Shown here piece after piece: positions 34,632-42,625 of a stretch of 64,000 bases of DNA. How positions within the stretch are numbered: the first letter of the stretch is position 1; every line of letters starts with the position of its first letter. The position numbers and the translations under genes were made by a program. Below the pieces are notes generated by a model. That model was given only the letters and a program-made list of their open reading frames with translations, searched no databases and was not told the origin of the DNA. The DNA is taken from assembly GCF_004331435.1 (NCBI RefSeq), contig NZ_SJKA01000004.1, forward strand, positions 62,001-126,000. The letters run 5' to 3'. The stretch is from Kribbella sindirgiensis. GTDB lineage: Bacteria; Actinomycetota; Actinomycetes; Propionibacteriales; Kribbellaceae.

Positions 34632-35911
34632 CAGCTCGCCGCCCCACGCGGCAACTCGGTGAGCAGCCCGGCCACGTTGTACCCGGCCTGCTGGAACCGC
34701 TCCGCATGCGGCAACTGCCCCTCGGCGCGGCGCAGGTACCCGTCGTAGGTGTTGAAGAGGGTCTCGGTCTCGATCGCCTGCTCCTCCAGCCGTCCGGTGA
34801 CGGCCACGATCTCGCGCACCCGCCGGCGCCCGTCCGCCGCGATCCCGAGGTGTACGACGAGATCGACGCAGCCGGCCACCGTCGGCAGCACGAACCGGGA
34901 GCCGATGTTCTCGCCGGCCAGTAGCGGCAGCGTGCACATCTTGGTCAGCGCCTCACGCGCCGAGTTCGCATGGATCGTGCACATACCGGGAAGGCCGCTG
35001 TTCAGCGCGAGCAGCAGGTCGAGGCACTCCTCGCCGCGCACCTCGCCGACGATCACCCGGGACGGCCGCATCCGCAGCGACTCCTTCACCAGGTCGCGCA
35101 ACCGCACCTCGCCGGTGCCCTCGAGACCGGCCTGCCGGGTCTGCATCGACACCCAGTCGGGGATCGGCAGCTTGATCTCGAAGACCTCCTCGCAGCTGAT
35201 CACCCGCTCGCTGCCGGGGATCGAACCGGCCAGCGCGTTCAGCATCGTGGTCTTGCCGGCCTGCGTGCCGCCGGAGACCAGCACATTGAGGCCGACGGCA
35301 ACCGACGCCTCGAGCACCGCGGCCGCGTGCGGCGTCAGCGACCCGAGCTGCACCAGGTCGGTCAGCCGCGTCGCGCGGACAGTGAACTTGCGGATGTTGA
35401 TCGCCGCATACCGCTGGGTGATGCCGCCGAGGACGATGTGCACGCGGCTTCCGTCGGGCAGCCGGGCGTCGGTGAACGGCTGCGAGACGTCGATCCGGCG
35501 GCCGGTGGTCTTCAGCATCCGCTCCACCAGGTCGCTGACCTCTTCCTCGGTCAGCACGGTCGTGGTCAGCTCGTGCCGGCCCTCGCGGGCGATGAACACC
35601 CGGCTCGGCTCGTTGATCCAAATCTCCTCGACGGACGGGTCGTCCAGGTAACGCTGCAGCGGCCCGAACCCCGCGACCCGGTCGTGGACCTCGCGGCTGA
35701 CCGCCTCCAGGTCGCCGATCGGCGGCACCACACCGCTCAGACTGCGCTCGTCGTACTCCCGGACGACGGTGGCGACGATCGAGTTCACGGCGCCCGGGTC
35801 CCGGAGCGGGTCGATGCCTTCGCGGCGCACCACGTCGCGCACCTGCGCGTCGATCAGCTCGATGGCACCGCTCCAGCCCGAGCGGTGCGCGTCGAGCCTG
35901 TCCGCAGTCAT
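34631..35911 (-). CDS. tadA: Tad pilus assembly ATPase TadA (CpaF family)
   Basis: A 426-residue secretion ATPase. Walker A is SGGTQAGKTTMLNAL, the Asp box is in ISCEEVFEIKLP, Walker B is RPSRVIVGEVRGEE, and the His box is in GMCTIHANSARE. The frame is open to 36031, but the ATG at 35911 has GGGGAGA at 4 nt and begins MTADRLDAHRSGW. It is the first gene of the seven-gene tad operon. Confidence 0.95.
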   Translation of the reverse strand: MTADRLDAHRSGWSGAIELIDAQVRDVVRREGIDPLRDPGAVNSIVATVVREYDERSLSGVVPPIGDLEAVSREVHDRVAGFGPLQRYLDDPSVEEIWINEPSRVFIAREGRHELTTTVLTEEEVSDLVERMLKTTGRRIDVSQPFTDARLPDGSRVHIVLGGITQRYAAINIRKFTVRATRLTDLVQLGSLTPHAAAVLEASVAVGLNVLVSGGTQAGKTTMLNALAGSIPGSERVISCEEVFEIKLPIPDWVSMQTRQAGLEGTGEVRLRDLVKESLRMRPSRVIVGEVRGEECLDLLLALNSGLPGMCTIHANSAREALTKMCTLPLLAGENIGSRFVLPTVAGCVDLVVHLGIAADGRRRVREIVAVTGRLEEQAIETETLFNTYDGYLRRAEGQLPHAERFQQAGYNVAGLLTELPRGAAS

Positions 35912-36163
35912 CGATCTCCCCGTGTGAGTCCCGTCCGGCGACCACGCTCGGTCACCATGCGGGGACCATCCTTTCAACCGTGGGGCATCCGGCGCCACCT
36001 GCGTCCGCTGCCCTGTGGACAACCGTGACATGCCATTGGCTTACTCACCGTATCGATCGAGTCACGGCCGGGTCCAGAAAACTGCAGCTTGTTGCAATTC
36101 CGCAGGTAACAGAACCGCCACTCACGGCGTCGAACCGGGTGACAGGACCTCGGGAGGGTGGCT
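35912..36163. other. divergent intergenic region tadA / sigma factor
   Basis: About 250 nt between two divergent transcription units. It contains an AT-richer part around 36075-36115 (AAAACTGCAGCTTGTTGCAA), which probably holds promoters. I cannot assign -10/-35 elements with confidence. Confidence 0.4.
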
Positions 36164-36664
36164 TTGACACGGTCGACGGAGGATTTCGACGAGTTCGCCA
36201 GAGCGCGGACGCCGCAGCTGTACCGGTCGGCGTGGCTGCTGGCCGGTGAGCACCACCTGGCCGAAGACCTGGTCCAGGAGACGCTGGCCAAGCTGTACCG
36301 GGCGTGGCGGCGGGTGGAGCAGACCGACAACCCGGCGGCGTACGCGCAGACCGTCCTGGCGCGGACGTACATCTCCCAGCGGCGCCGACGCAGCTCGACG
36401 GAGCGACCTGTGGAGCGGACACCCGACCGAGCCGACCAGACCGGTGACCACGAGCTCCGCCTGTCCTTGCTGCAGGCAATGGCCGAGTTGTCCCCACTCG
36501 ACCGAGCAGTCCTGGTACTGCGGTATTTCGAGGATCGCAGTGCGGAGCAGGTCGCGCACGACCTGGGCAAGAACACCGGCGCGATCCGGACCCGCACGTC
36601 ACGCGCACTGAGCCGCCTCCGGGCCGTCCTGGGCGACGAAGCCGTCCATCTGGCCGCACTATGA
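36164..36664 (+). CDS. ECF RNA polymerase sigma factor, SigE family
   Basis: A 166-residue group 4 sigma factor. Region 2 runs from YRSAWLLAGEHHLAEDLVQE through TLAKLYRAWRRV, and region 4 from SPLDRAVLVLRYFEDRSAEQ through IRTRTSRALSRLR. Start: TTG 36164, which follows GGGAGGG by 5-6 nt; GTG 36158 is inside that site and less likely. A membrane-spanning partner gene follows 13 nt later. Confidence 0.92.
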   Translation: MTRSTEDFDEFARARTPQLYRSAWLLAGEHHLAEDLVQETLAKLYRAWRRVEQTDNPAAYAQTVLARTYISQRRRRSSTERPVERTPDRADQTGDHELRLSLLQAMAELSPLDRAVLVLRYFEDRSAEQVAHDLGKNTGAIRTRTSRALSRLRAVLGDEAVHLAAL

Positions 36665-36677
36665 CCTGGGAGCCCCG

Positions 36678-37472
36678 ATGACCAACCTGCACGACAGCCT
36701 CCCGGACCTGATGCGGCGGGCGACCGAGGACCTGCAGCCCGCCACCCCCGAGCTGGTTGCCCGCGGCATCCGTCGCGGCAAGGTGCTGCGACGGCGCCGG
36801 ACCGCGTTAGCAGGCCTGTCCGGCGCAACTGCCGTACTGGCCACCCTTGGAGTCGTCATCGGCAGCAGTCAGGTACTGCGTGCCCAGGTAGAACCGGCCA
36901 CCACTCCGACCATCACTCCGACTGTGACGACGGTTGTGACGCCGAAGCCGACCGTTTCGCAACCAGTGACACCGGCGGAGACCTTGGCGACGCTGACGCG
37001 CCTCCTCCCGAACGGACTCACCCCGATCGCCTCCACGAAGTCCGGCGGCTACGGCCTCGGTACCAACGAGGCCAGCGTGCTGCTGGACGACGGAGCCGGT
37101 GCCTCGCTGCTCACGCTGAGCATCACCACCGCGGCCGCCATCACCGACTGCAACCCGTTTCCACCCGGTACGTGCACGATCCATGCAGACCGCAGCGTGC
37201 ACGTCGTGTACGACAACCAGCCGCTGTACCCGGACCGGCCGACCCCCGGTGGCGTCCGAGAGACCATCGTGGAGCTCTTCCGGCCCAACGGCACTCAGAT
37301 CAGCCTGACCAACTTCAACGCCCCCAAGGAGAAGAGCGAGCACACCCGAACCAGTCCGCTGCTGACAGCGGCACAACTGGCAGAGATCGCTCGCAGCCCG
37401 CACTGGGTCTTCCCGCCCCGCCAGGCGACTCCGGGGGCTCAGCGGTGTACGAGCGTGTGCTCGAAGGAGTAG
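36678..37472 (+). CDS. membrane protein, probable partner of the sigma factor
   Basis: A 264-residue single-pass protein. The cytoplasmic N-terminus (about 40 residues, MTNLHDSLPDLMRRATEDLQ) precedes one helix (ALAGLSGATAVLATLGVVIG) and a Thr/Pro-rich linker and extracytoplasmic domain with Cys pairs (C-N-P-F-P-P-G-T-C). The layout is that of proteins encoded after SigE-family ECF factors; an anti-sigma role is plausible but no ZAS motif is present. It overlaps the GntR gene by 34 nt. Confidence 0.72.
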   Translation: MTNLHDSLPDLMRRATEDLQPATPELVARGIRRGKVLRRRRTALAGLSGATAVLATLGVVIGSSQVLRAQVEPATTPTITPTVTTVVTPKPTVSQPVTPAETLATLTRLLPNGLTPIASTKSGGYGLGTNEASVLLDDGAGASLLTLSITTAAAITDCNPFPPGTCTIHADRSVHVVYDNQPLYPDRPTPGGVRETIVELFRPNGTQISLTNFNAPKEKSEHTRTSPLLTAAQLAEIARSPHWVFPPRQATPGAQRCTSVCSKE

Positions 37473-38182
37473 CGGCTCGCGCGGTACAGGTGGGAGCCGT
37501 ACTCGACCGGCTGGCCGTGGTCGTCGTACGTGATCCGTGTGGTCGCCAGAAGCGGTGAGCCCGGCTCCTCCGACAGCAGCTTCGCCTGCTCGGGTGTTGC
37601 CGGTAGAGCGGAGATGGTCTGGTGCGCCACCTTCAGCCGGACCCCCTCAGCTCGCAGCAGCTGGTAGAGACCACGCTCGGCCAGCGTGGCCGGGTCGGTC
37701 TCCAGGATCTCCGGCGGCAGCCAGTTGCGCATCAGAGCGAGCGGCTCGCCGTCTGCACGCCGCAGTCGCTCCAGCCGCAGCACCCGGTCGCCCAGCTCGC
37801 ATTGCAGTGCAGTGGCGACCTCTGCGGTCGCGGGTGAGATTCCGAAGCGCAGCACGTCGGTTTCGGGCTTCCGGTGCGCCGAGGTGAGGTCGTCGTACAG
37901 GCTGGTCAGTTCGAGCGAACGACGTACCTGTCCGGAGTTGCCGACCACCTGGGTCCCGACACCACGTTTGCGGACCAGGAGGCCCTGGTCGACCAGACGG
38001 GCGATCGCCTGGCGGACGGTCGGCCGGCTCAGTCCATAGGCCTCGGCCAGGTCCACCTCGTTGCTCAGTCGGGACCCGACGGGCAGTTCGCCGCCCTGGA
38101 TGGCCGCCTCCAGCTGCTGCGCCAGCTGCACGTGCAACGGCGTACGGCTGTTCCGATCGACCTGGACCTGGACGGTACTCAT
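37439..38182 (-). CDS. GntR family regulator, HutC/UTRA type
   Basis: A 247-residue regulator. The winged HTH is in LSNEVDLAEAYGLSRPTVRQ and the UTRA effector domain ends with PVEYGSHLYRASRYSFEH. It closely resembles the inositol-cluster regulator at 56604-57341 (shared ELTSLYDDL and MRNWLPP). It is divergent from a Gfo/Idh/MocA oxidoreductase gene, likely its target. Confidence 0.9.
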   Translation of the reverse strand: MSTVQVQVDRNSRTPLHVQLAQQLEAAIQGGELPVGSRLSNEVDLAEAYGLSRPTVRQAIARLVDQGLLVRKRGVGTQVVGNSGQVRRSLELTSLYDDLTSAHRKPETDVLRFGISPATAEVATALQCELGDRVLRLERLRRADGEPLALMRNWLPPEILETDPATLAERGLYQLLRAEGVRLKVAHQTISALPATPEQAKLLSEEPGSPLLATTRITYDDHGQPVEYGSHLYRASRYSFEHTLVHR

Positions 38183-38382
38183 GGGCTCATCCTGAAGGCT
38201 GGACCGGAATCCGTCGAGCCACCACCCGAATTTGATCAGACCTGGCGCGGTCCGCTGCCGGAGCCGTCACCCGCTGAACGCCGGGTGAACTTTCCGGCCA
38301 CCACGGTCCGGATCGCGGGCACCGGGTTTGGAGCCCGGTCATGCTGGGGGAGGATGACGGCTTCGTCAGCAAGGGAGAACGC

Positions 38383-39384
38383 ATGGAACCGCTTCGCATC
38401 GGCATCCTCGGTACCGCCCGGATCGCCGGCCGGGCCATCGTCGAGCCGGCCAAGCTGACCGGCGCGCGGCTGGTCGCGGTCGCCGCGCGCGACACCGGCC
38501 GGGCCGAAACCTTCGCCGCCGAGCACGGTGTCGAACGGGTCCACGCGTCGTACCAGCAACTGCTGGACGATCCGGAGATCGAAGCCGTCTACAACCCGCT
38601 GGCGAACGGACTGCACGGGCCGTGGAACCTGCGGGCTCTTGCCGCAGGCAAACATGTGCTGACCGAGAAGCCGTCGACCAGCAACGCCGCCGAGGCGCTG
38701 GAGGTCCGGGACGCCGTGCGCACCTCCGGTCTGGTGTTCATGGAGGCGTTCCACTACGCGTACCACCCGGTGATGCGGCGGCTGCAGGAGCTGGTCGCCA
38801 AGGGCGAGCTGGGCGACCTGCAGCAGGTCGAGGCGACGATGGTGATGCCCCCGCCGCCGGACGCCGACCCCCGCTGGTCGCTGCCGCTCGCCGGCGGCGC
38901 CGTGATGGACGTCGGCTGTTACGCGCTGCACGCGCAGCGAATGTTCGGGCCGTACGCCGGTGGCGCGCCGACGCTGGTCAGCGCCCGGGCCGGTGAGCGC
39001 AAGCGGATGCCTGGCGTCGACGAGTGGCTGAACGCCGACCTCGAATTCCCGAACGGCGCGACCGGCGTGGTGCGGACCAGTATGGCGGCCGAGGACGTCG
39101 AGTTCAGTCTCAAGGTCGTCGGCAGCCGCGGTGAGGCGTTCGCGCCGTTCTACGTGCTTCCGCAGAAGGACGACCGGGTGATCGTGACGACCAAGGAAGA
39201 CACGTGGGTCGAGCATCTCGGCACGCGCACGTCGTACACGTATCAGCTGGAGGCGTTCGCGGGGGCGGTCCGCAACGGCGCTCCGCTCCTCACCGACGCC
39301 GACGACGCACTGGCCACGATGGAGCTCATCGACGCCTGTTACGTCGCCGCGGGGATGGCGCCGCGACCGGTCTCCGCGATCTGA
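38383..39384 (+). CDS. Gfo/Idh/MocA family oxidoreductase
   Basis: A 333-residue sugar or inositol dehydrogenase-like protein. The Rossmann motif is IGILGTARIAGRAI, the conserved E-K-P is in VLTEKPSTSNAAEA, and MEAFHYAYHPVMRR aligns with the active-site region. The ATG at 38383 is preceded by AAGGGAGA. It is divergent from the GntR gene. The substrate is unknown. The 3' end overlaps the amidotransferase gene by 46 nt. Confidence 0.88.
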   Translation: MEPLRIGILGTARIAGRAIVEPAKLTGARLVAVAARDTGRAETFAAEHGVERVHASYQQLLDDPEIEAVYNPLANGLHGPWNLRALAAGKHVLTEKPSTSNAAEALEVRDAVRTSGLVFMEAFHYAYHPVMRRLQELVAKGELGDLQQVEATMVMPPPPDADPRWSLPLAGGAVMDVGCYALHAQRMFGPYAGGAPTLVSARAGERKRMPGVDEWLNADLEFPNGATGVVRTSMAAEDVEFSLKVVGSRGEAFAPFYVLPQKDDRVIVTTKEDTWVEHLGTRTSYTYQLEAFAGAVRNGAPLLTDADDALATMELIDACYVAAGMAPRPVSAI

Positions 39385-40082
39385 TCGCTGCGGCCGGCGA
39401 CCGCGTGCGCGAACGCCTGGATGAATGGGTGCGGGCGCCCGCCGTCGCCGGCCAGCTCCGGCTGGAACAGGCTGGCCAGGTAGAACGGGTGTCCCGGCAG
39501 CTCCGCGATGCGCGGTTCCCCCGCGTCGTCGTACCCGCTGAAGATCATGCCGTGCTCACGCAGTAGGTCGAGTTTGCCGCTGTCCAGGCCGTAGGAGCAG
39601 TGGTACCGCTCCATGGAGCGCTCTGAACCGAGTAGCTCGGCTGCACGGGTTCCTGGTCGCACCTGTACGCCGCCCTCGTGTCCGTCGAGCGAACACTGCA
39701 ACGGCACGATCAGGAGCTCGTCCGCGTCCGGCGTACTCTCCCCATGCTGTACGCCGGTTGCGCCGCACACGTTGCGCGCGAACTCGAGCATCGCGTGCTG
39801 GAACCCGCCACACGTACCGAGGAACGGGATCCCCTGCTCGCGGGCGATCCGCACCGCCGTGACCGCCCCGGCCTCGCTTCGGTACGGGCTGCCGGGCAGC
39901 AGCCAGATTCCGTCGAAGCCCTCGAGCGCGGCATCCACGTCGTCGCTCGGGACCCAGTAGACGTCCAGGTCCAGGTGATCGCGCGCTTCGAGTTCCTTGA
40001 GCAGGCCGGGGATCCGGGCGTGCGAACGGACATGCGGTGAGCGGTCCCCGACCAGGGCGAGGCGTCCGGAGTAGGCGTTCAT
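39339..40082 (-). CDS. CTP-synthase C-terminal-like glutamine amidotransferase protein
   Basis: A 247-residue class I GATase-fold protein. WLLPGSPYRSEAGAVTAVR and FLGTCGGFQHAMLEFARNV carry the nucleophile Cys, and the His/Glu part is weak (ASLFQPELAG). It corresponds to the stand-alone family named for similarity to the CTP synthase C-terminus; no synthase domain is present. It is divergent from a LysR gene. Confidence 0.82.
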   Translation of the reverse strand: MNAYSGRLALVGDRSPHVRSHARIPGLLKELEARDHLDLDVYWVPSDDVDAALEGFDGIWLLPGSPYRSEAGAVTAVRIAREQGIPFLGTCGGFQHAMLEFARNVCGATGVQHGESTPDADELLIVPLQCSLDGHEGGVQVRPGTRAAELLGSERSMERYHCSYGLDSGKLDLLREHGMIFSGYDDAGEPRIAELPGHPFYLASLFQPELAGDGGRPHPFIQAFAHAVAGRSDQIAETGRGAIPAAT

Positions 40083-40124
40083 GGGTCCATCCTCGGGGCG
40101 ACGTGAGCATCAGCGCCAACGATG

Positions 40125-40148
40125 ATCTCTGCATGGTCGATCAGAGAT
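40125..40148. promoter_or_regulatory. possible LysR operator
   Basis: ATCTCTG (40125-40131) and CAGAGAT (40142-40148) form a 7-bp inverted repeat with a 10-nt spacer, in the 85-nt gap between the divergent amidotransferase and LysR genes. A nearby direct repeat CTGATAC (twice in 40150-40165) lies just before the LysR start. Confidence 0.45.
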
Positions 40149-40167
40149 ACTGATACTACTGATACCC

Positions 40168-41049
40168 GTGGATCCTCATCTGCTGCGGACGTTCGTCACG
40201 GTCGCCGAGTGCGGCTCGTTCTCCGCCGCGGCCTCGCGACTCGGCTACACCCAGTCCGCGGTGTCCCAGCACATCGCCGCCCTGGAGAGCGACCTCGGTA
40301 CGCCGTTGCTCCGCCGACGACCCGTCGTACCGACAGCGGCGGGCGAGCGCCTGCTCGAACACGCCGGCCCGATCCTGCTCCGGCTGGACGCGGCCCGCGC
40401 CGACGTACGCCGTACCGTCGCGGACCCGCCCAGCACCCTCACGCTCGCCGCGTCTCCCCTGGCGACCCGGTCACTCGCGACCGCGCTGGCCGAGGTACGA
40501 CGCGCCTATCCCGGCACCGAGACGTCGCTGACCGTCTGTGGGCGCGATCAGGTCGTCGCCGGTATCGCCGCCGGCACATTCACCCTCGGCCTCGTGGACG
40601 GCATCGCCACCCCCACCGACCCCCTCAACCTGACCAACGCCGTACAGCTCCGCACCACCTCGGTCGCCCACGACGCCCTGGTCGTAGCCCTACCCACAAC
40701 CCACCCACTGGCCCGGTCCGGTCCTGGTCTCTCACTCGGCGATCTCGCTGACGCGCGGTGGATCGACGCCCCCGACATCGCCGCCCCGCTCGCGACGTTG
40801 CGCGCCGCTGCCGGCTCCGACGCGCTCCGCCCGGCGTTCACCTACTACGGCACCGACCTCCACACGCTGCTCACCCTGATCAGCTCCGGCCATGGTTTGG
40901 CGGTGCTCCCGCGCTCAGTCGTGACACCAGACCTCGCGGCCGTTTCACTCACCTCGCCACGTCTGGTCCACCGCACCGAGCTCCTGCACGGACATCTCTC
41001 CGACCCGGCTGCTGAAGCCGTGGCCTCCGCCCTCTCAGACCGCGAGTAG
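40168..41049 (+). CDS. LysR family transcriptional regulator
   Basis: A 293-residue regulator with HTH SFSAAASRLGYTQSAVSQHI and the usual substrate-binding domain. The GTG start at 40168 begins (M)DPHLLRTFVTVAECG. It is divergent from the amidotransferase-like gene, its likely target, and overlaps the APH-like gene by 15 nt. Confidence 0.92.
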   Translation: MDPHLLRTFVTVAECGSFSAAASRLGYTQSAVSQHIAALESDLGTPLLRRRPVVPTAAGERLLEHAGPILLRLDAARADVRRTVADPPSTLTLAASPLATRSLATALAEVRRAYPGTETSLTVCGRDQVVAGIAAGTFTLGLVDGIATPTDPLNLTNAVQLRTTSVAHDALVVALPTTHPLARSGPGLSLGDLADARWIDAPDIAAPLATLRAAAGSDALRPAFTYYGTDLHTLLTLISSGHGLAVLPRSVVTPDLAAVSLTSPRLVHRTELLHGHLSDPAAEAVASALSDRE

Positions 41050-42183
41050 TTGCTCCAGGGCACCACGTGTCATCGGCCGGTCAAGTACCTCGACAGCCTC
41101 CCGCTCGGCGAAGACCGCGCGATCGGCGTCCTCCGGGTCGATCGCCTCGCAGATCGCGTTGTACGTCCAGTTCAGCCAGCCGGAGATCGCGACCGCAAAC
41201 GAGTCCAGCCCAAGCTTCGGCCATTCCCGCACCTCGCCGTACCCGTCCTGGAACGCTGACAGCCCACGCTGGTTGACGTCCGGCCGCATCAGCCAGTGCG
41301 TCAGCGCGGACCCGAGCTCGAGTTCGGGGCTGAGCGATCCGGCGAAGTCCCACTCCATCACGGTGAGCTCTCCATCGCGTCCCTGGCGAACGTTCTCCGG
41401 GTTCAGGTTCCGGTTGCAGAGCATGAGCTCGTCCGGTGCCTCGAGTTCGATCGCCTGCAGCTCACGAAACACCGGCAAGCGTGCGTCGAGTTGCTCGGCC
41501 CATGGTTTGCCTGCCGCCCGCGCACGACCGAGAAGGTGCTGCCACTCGGCCTCCGAGCGGCGGTAGGTCAGGTAGCCGTGGATCGGCTCGTCGCTCGGGA
41601 TGGCCAACGCGTGCAACGTCCCGAACAAGGCACCCGCTCGACGGGCCATCGCCGTCGACACCGGCAGCACCGGCTCCGGTCCGACTTCGAGCCACTCGTG
41701 CACGCGCCAGTTCTCGCCGCGCACCTTCTCGATCAGGCGGCCGCGCGGACTGATCGCCGCGGCAGGCGCGGCGACTCCCGCCGCGACCGCGGCGTCACGG
41801 AGCCGGGCGCCGAGTTCGGCCTGCTCGTTCGTGATCCAGTCGTAGACCGTGACGGCCAGCCATCGCCCGCGGTCGGTCGTGAGGTCCCAGCAGCGCCCCA
41901 TCGCCGTGAACAAGACGGGTTTGGCGGGCGCGGTCAACGTCCCCAGGCCGAACGCTTCGGCCAGTTCCTCGGCCAGGCCTTCAGGCGCGGTGGGCGTGTC
42001 CGCGACCCGGCGCTCGACCTCGGCCTTCAACGCCGGCCAGTCGCGGACGCCGTACTCCGCGGCCAGCGCACGTTGCGCGTCCGCGAGCGAGGCGTCCGGC
42101 GTGGACTCCCGCAGTACCGCGAGGAGATCCTTCGCTTCCTTGCGCAGGTACTCGATGCTGGGCCGATCGGGCAGCAGTTTCAT
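41035..42183 (-). CDS. APH-fold phosphotransferase-like protein with degenerate catalytic loop
   Basis: A 382-residue protein. Residues 1-60 (LPDRPSIEYLRKEAKDLLAV) are a short helical domain seen at the front of some ankyrin-type proteins. The remainder has the aminoglycoside-phosphotransferase fold. The catalytic loop, usually H-G-D-x-x-x-x-N, reads LCNRNLNPENV, so the catalytic Asp is Asn. The downstream metal Asp (MEWDFAGS) is kept. It may bind rather than phosphorylate its substrate. Confidence 0.78.
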   Translation of the reverse strand: MKLLPDRPSIEYLRKEAKDLLAVLRESTPDASLADAQRALAAEYGVRDWPALKAEVERRVADTPTAPEGLAEELAEAFGLGTLTAPAKPVLFTAMGRCWDLTTDRGRWLAVTVYDWITNEQAELGARLRDAAVAAGVAAPAAAISPRGRLIEKVRGENWRVHEWLEVGPEPVLPVSTAMARRAGALFGTLHALAIPSDEPIHGYLTYRRSEAEWQHLLGRARAAGKPWAEQLDARLPVFRELQAIELEAPDELMLCNRNLNPENVRQGRDGELTVMEWDFAGSLSPELELGSALTHWLMRPDVNQRGLSAFQDGYGEVREWPKLGLDSFAVAISGWLNWTYNAICEAIDPEDADRAVFAEREAVEVLDRPMTRGALEQLLAV

Positions 42184-42363
42184 GATGCGTCCTCTCGCAC
42201 CCGGACTCGCACGGGTCTCAAGAGAGCGTCATCGATCGCACTCGGCTTCTGGAATCGAGGTGGCTTCCAGCCTTCCGGCGAGTCTCGGTGCGCCCTCGAA
42301 CGCATCAGCGAGGGTACCCAGCCCGACCCCGCCGGTCAACGGTCACGCGCGCCGGCCCGCCCG
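42184..42363. other. non-coding stretch between the APH-like and small protein genes
   Basis: Sequence upstream of the APH-like gene, presumably its promoter region. I find no ORF of note and no strong repeat apart from the hairpin annotated at 42364-42392. Confidence 0.4.
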
Positions 42364-42392
42364 GGACCGCAGTCCCCGGGGAACTGCGGTCC
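42364..42392. terminator. hairpin after the small lysine-rich gene
   Basis: GGACCGCAGT and ACTGCGGTCC form a perfect 10-bp stem with a 9-nt CCCCGGGGA loop that can pair further. It starts 6 nt after the TAG of the minus-strand small gene (42399), so it is placed as its transcription terminator. Confidence 0.65.
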
Positions 42393-42398
42393 GGACGG

Positions 42399-42512
42399 CT
42401 ACTTCCGCCCTTGTTTGGTGGGCGGGATGATCGAGCTGTCGCTCGGGTTCGGTTTCGGCCGTTTGGGTTGCTTGGGTTTGCGGACTTCACGCCCGCCTTT
42501 GTTCTTGGACAT
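42399..42512 (-). CDS. 37-residue lysine-rich conserved small protein
   Basis: The protein begins MSKNKGGREVRKPKQPKRPK and ends IIPPTKQGRK; it is very basic and proline-rich. Small proteins with the start MSKNKGG(R/K)EVxKPK are widespread in bacteria but of unknown role. The ATG at 42512 is preceded by GGAG at 7-8 nt. It is monocistronic, with a hairpin just after the stop. It could bind nucleic acid, judging only by charge. Confidence 0.75.
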   Translation of the reverse strand: MSKNKGGREVRKPKQPKRPKPNPSDSSIIPPTKQGRK

Positions 42513-42625
42513 GACGCACTCCGGAGCTTGCAGATCGCGACTGAGGACGGGCCGACGGCCCTGCGTACGCCGCGGTACTCCTCATGCCCCGGGGGTCACC
42601 TTCGACGCTACACCCAAAGCGCCGT

